14,054 nucleotides of DNA from Acidobacteriaceae bacterium (GTDB lineage: Bacteria > Acidobacteriota > Terriglobia > Terriglobales > Acidobacteriaceae): positions 1-14,054 of the forward strand of contig JARLFX010000217.1 of assembly GCA_031296355.1 (NCBI GenBank), written 5' to 3'. The position numbers and the translations under genes were made by a program. Below the pieces are notes generated by a model. That model was not told the DNA's origin. It worked only from the letters and a program-made list of their open reading frames with translations, and made no database searches. Below, one piece after another: positions 13,725 through 14,054 of this stretch; within the stretch, counting starts at the first letter, position 1, and each line of letters begins with the position of its first letter.

Positions 13725-14054
13725 ATGCGTCTACCCATCCTCTGCACCGCTTGCGCCGCCTTGCTCTTCAGCGCCGCCACACTCCCCGCCCAGAGCGCCC
13801 TTGACCCCCTCGCGCCCGCCAAGCCCGCCGCCTCGCCGCTCACGCAGCCCGTGCTACCTGCAGGCACGCTCTTCCTCTTCGATCTCGAAAAGAAATTCTC
13901 CGCCGCCACGCTCGCCGGCGGCGGCAGCGCCTTCGCCTCCTGGTTCGCAGAAGACGGCGTTGAAATTCAGAACAAGAAGGCCCCCCTCGTCGGTCGCGCC
14001 GCCATCGCCAACATGGCGAAATGGAACCCCAAGGACTACCAGCTCCAGTGGACC
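13725..14054 (+). CDS. Secreted NTF2-like (SnoaL/DUF4440-type) protein, N-terminal part (runs off window)
   Basis: The frame opens at ATG 13725-13727 with GGAG seven bases upstream and stays open for 110 codons to the window end. The first residues MRLPILCTACAALLFSAATL then PAQS form a Sec signal peptide with likely cleavage after PAQ or AQS. An alanine/proline-rich linker follows, then LFLFDLEKKFSAATLAGGG-SAFASWFAEDGVEIQNKKAPLVGRAAIANM, the start of an NTF2-like cone fold: first helix (LEKKFSAAT), the WFAEDGVE strand, and the GRAAIANM helix typical of SnoaL/DUF4440 proteins. Such domains bind or convert small ligands; the role here is unknown. GC-rich codon use matches the chromosome. It is divergent from the VOC gene across the tandem repeats. 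Confidence 0.8.
   Translation, partial: MRLPILCTACAALLFSAATLPAQSALDPLAPAKPAASPLTQPVLPAGTLFLFDLEKKFSAATLAGGGSAFASWFAEDGVEIQNKKAPLVGRAAIANMAKWNPKDYQLQWT

Noticed and set aside
13607..13909. 100-codon minus-strand frame
   Set aside because: It runs through the tandem repeats and antisense to the signal peptide of the NTF2-like protein.

Overview
The window looks like chromosomal DNA of an acidobacterium, probably class Terriglobia (Acidobacteriaceae-like). The case rests on overall protein character, on a divergent 1-deoxyxylulose-5-phosphate synthase variant, and above all on dispersed hairpin repeats (GGCTTTAGCC and ACTTCAGT cores, CCCAGGTCTC hairpins, GTCATTCTGAGCGCAGCGAAGAATC elements) that I recall as common in that group. 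The assignment is inference from familiarity, not a search result.

Left part, minus strand (1-2159): the start of the division and cell-wall (dcw) cluster, read leftwards as mraZ, rsmH, ftsL (ftsL runs off the window). Upstream of mraZ is a clear MraZ box: four decamers in exact 10-bp register, just downstream of a plausible sigma-70 promoter.

Middle-left (2160-6991): a small four-helix membrane protein (DUF2127-like), a PiuC/YbiX-type Fe(II)/2-oxoglutarate PKHD hydroxylase, and a large TonB-dependent siderophore receptor with an N-terminal STN domain, all on the minus strand. Receptor plus PKHD hydroxylase is the classic fiu-ybiX / piuA-piuC iron pairing. The receptor has a long leader with a perfect operator-like palindrome and a long hairpin. 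A small SRPBCC protein is transcribed divergently and ends at a strong bidirectional terminator.

Middle-right (7043-10420): dxs (first step of the MEP isoprenoid pathway) and a class I DAHP synthase (first step of the shikimate pathway), both minus strand, separated by about 400 bp of hairpin repeats.

Right part (10421-14054): a 926-bp non-coding tract packed with repeats, including a 134-bp near-identical direct duplication; a visibly AT-richer 544-codon gene of unknown function whose C-terminus carries an R-X5-H motif resembling HEPN RNases; a small VOC (glyoxalase-fold) gene; a block of 22-bp and 8-bp tandem repeats; and the start of a secreted NTF2-like protein on the plus strand. The AT-rich gene between two repeat blocks is the best candidate here for acquired, undescribed biology. 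No tRNA, rRNA, CRISPR array or transposase gene was found.
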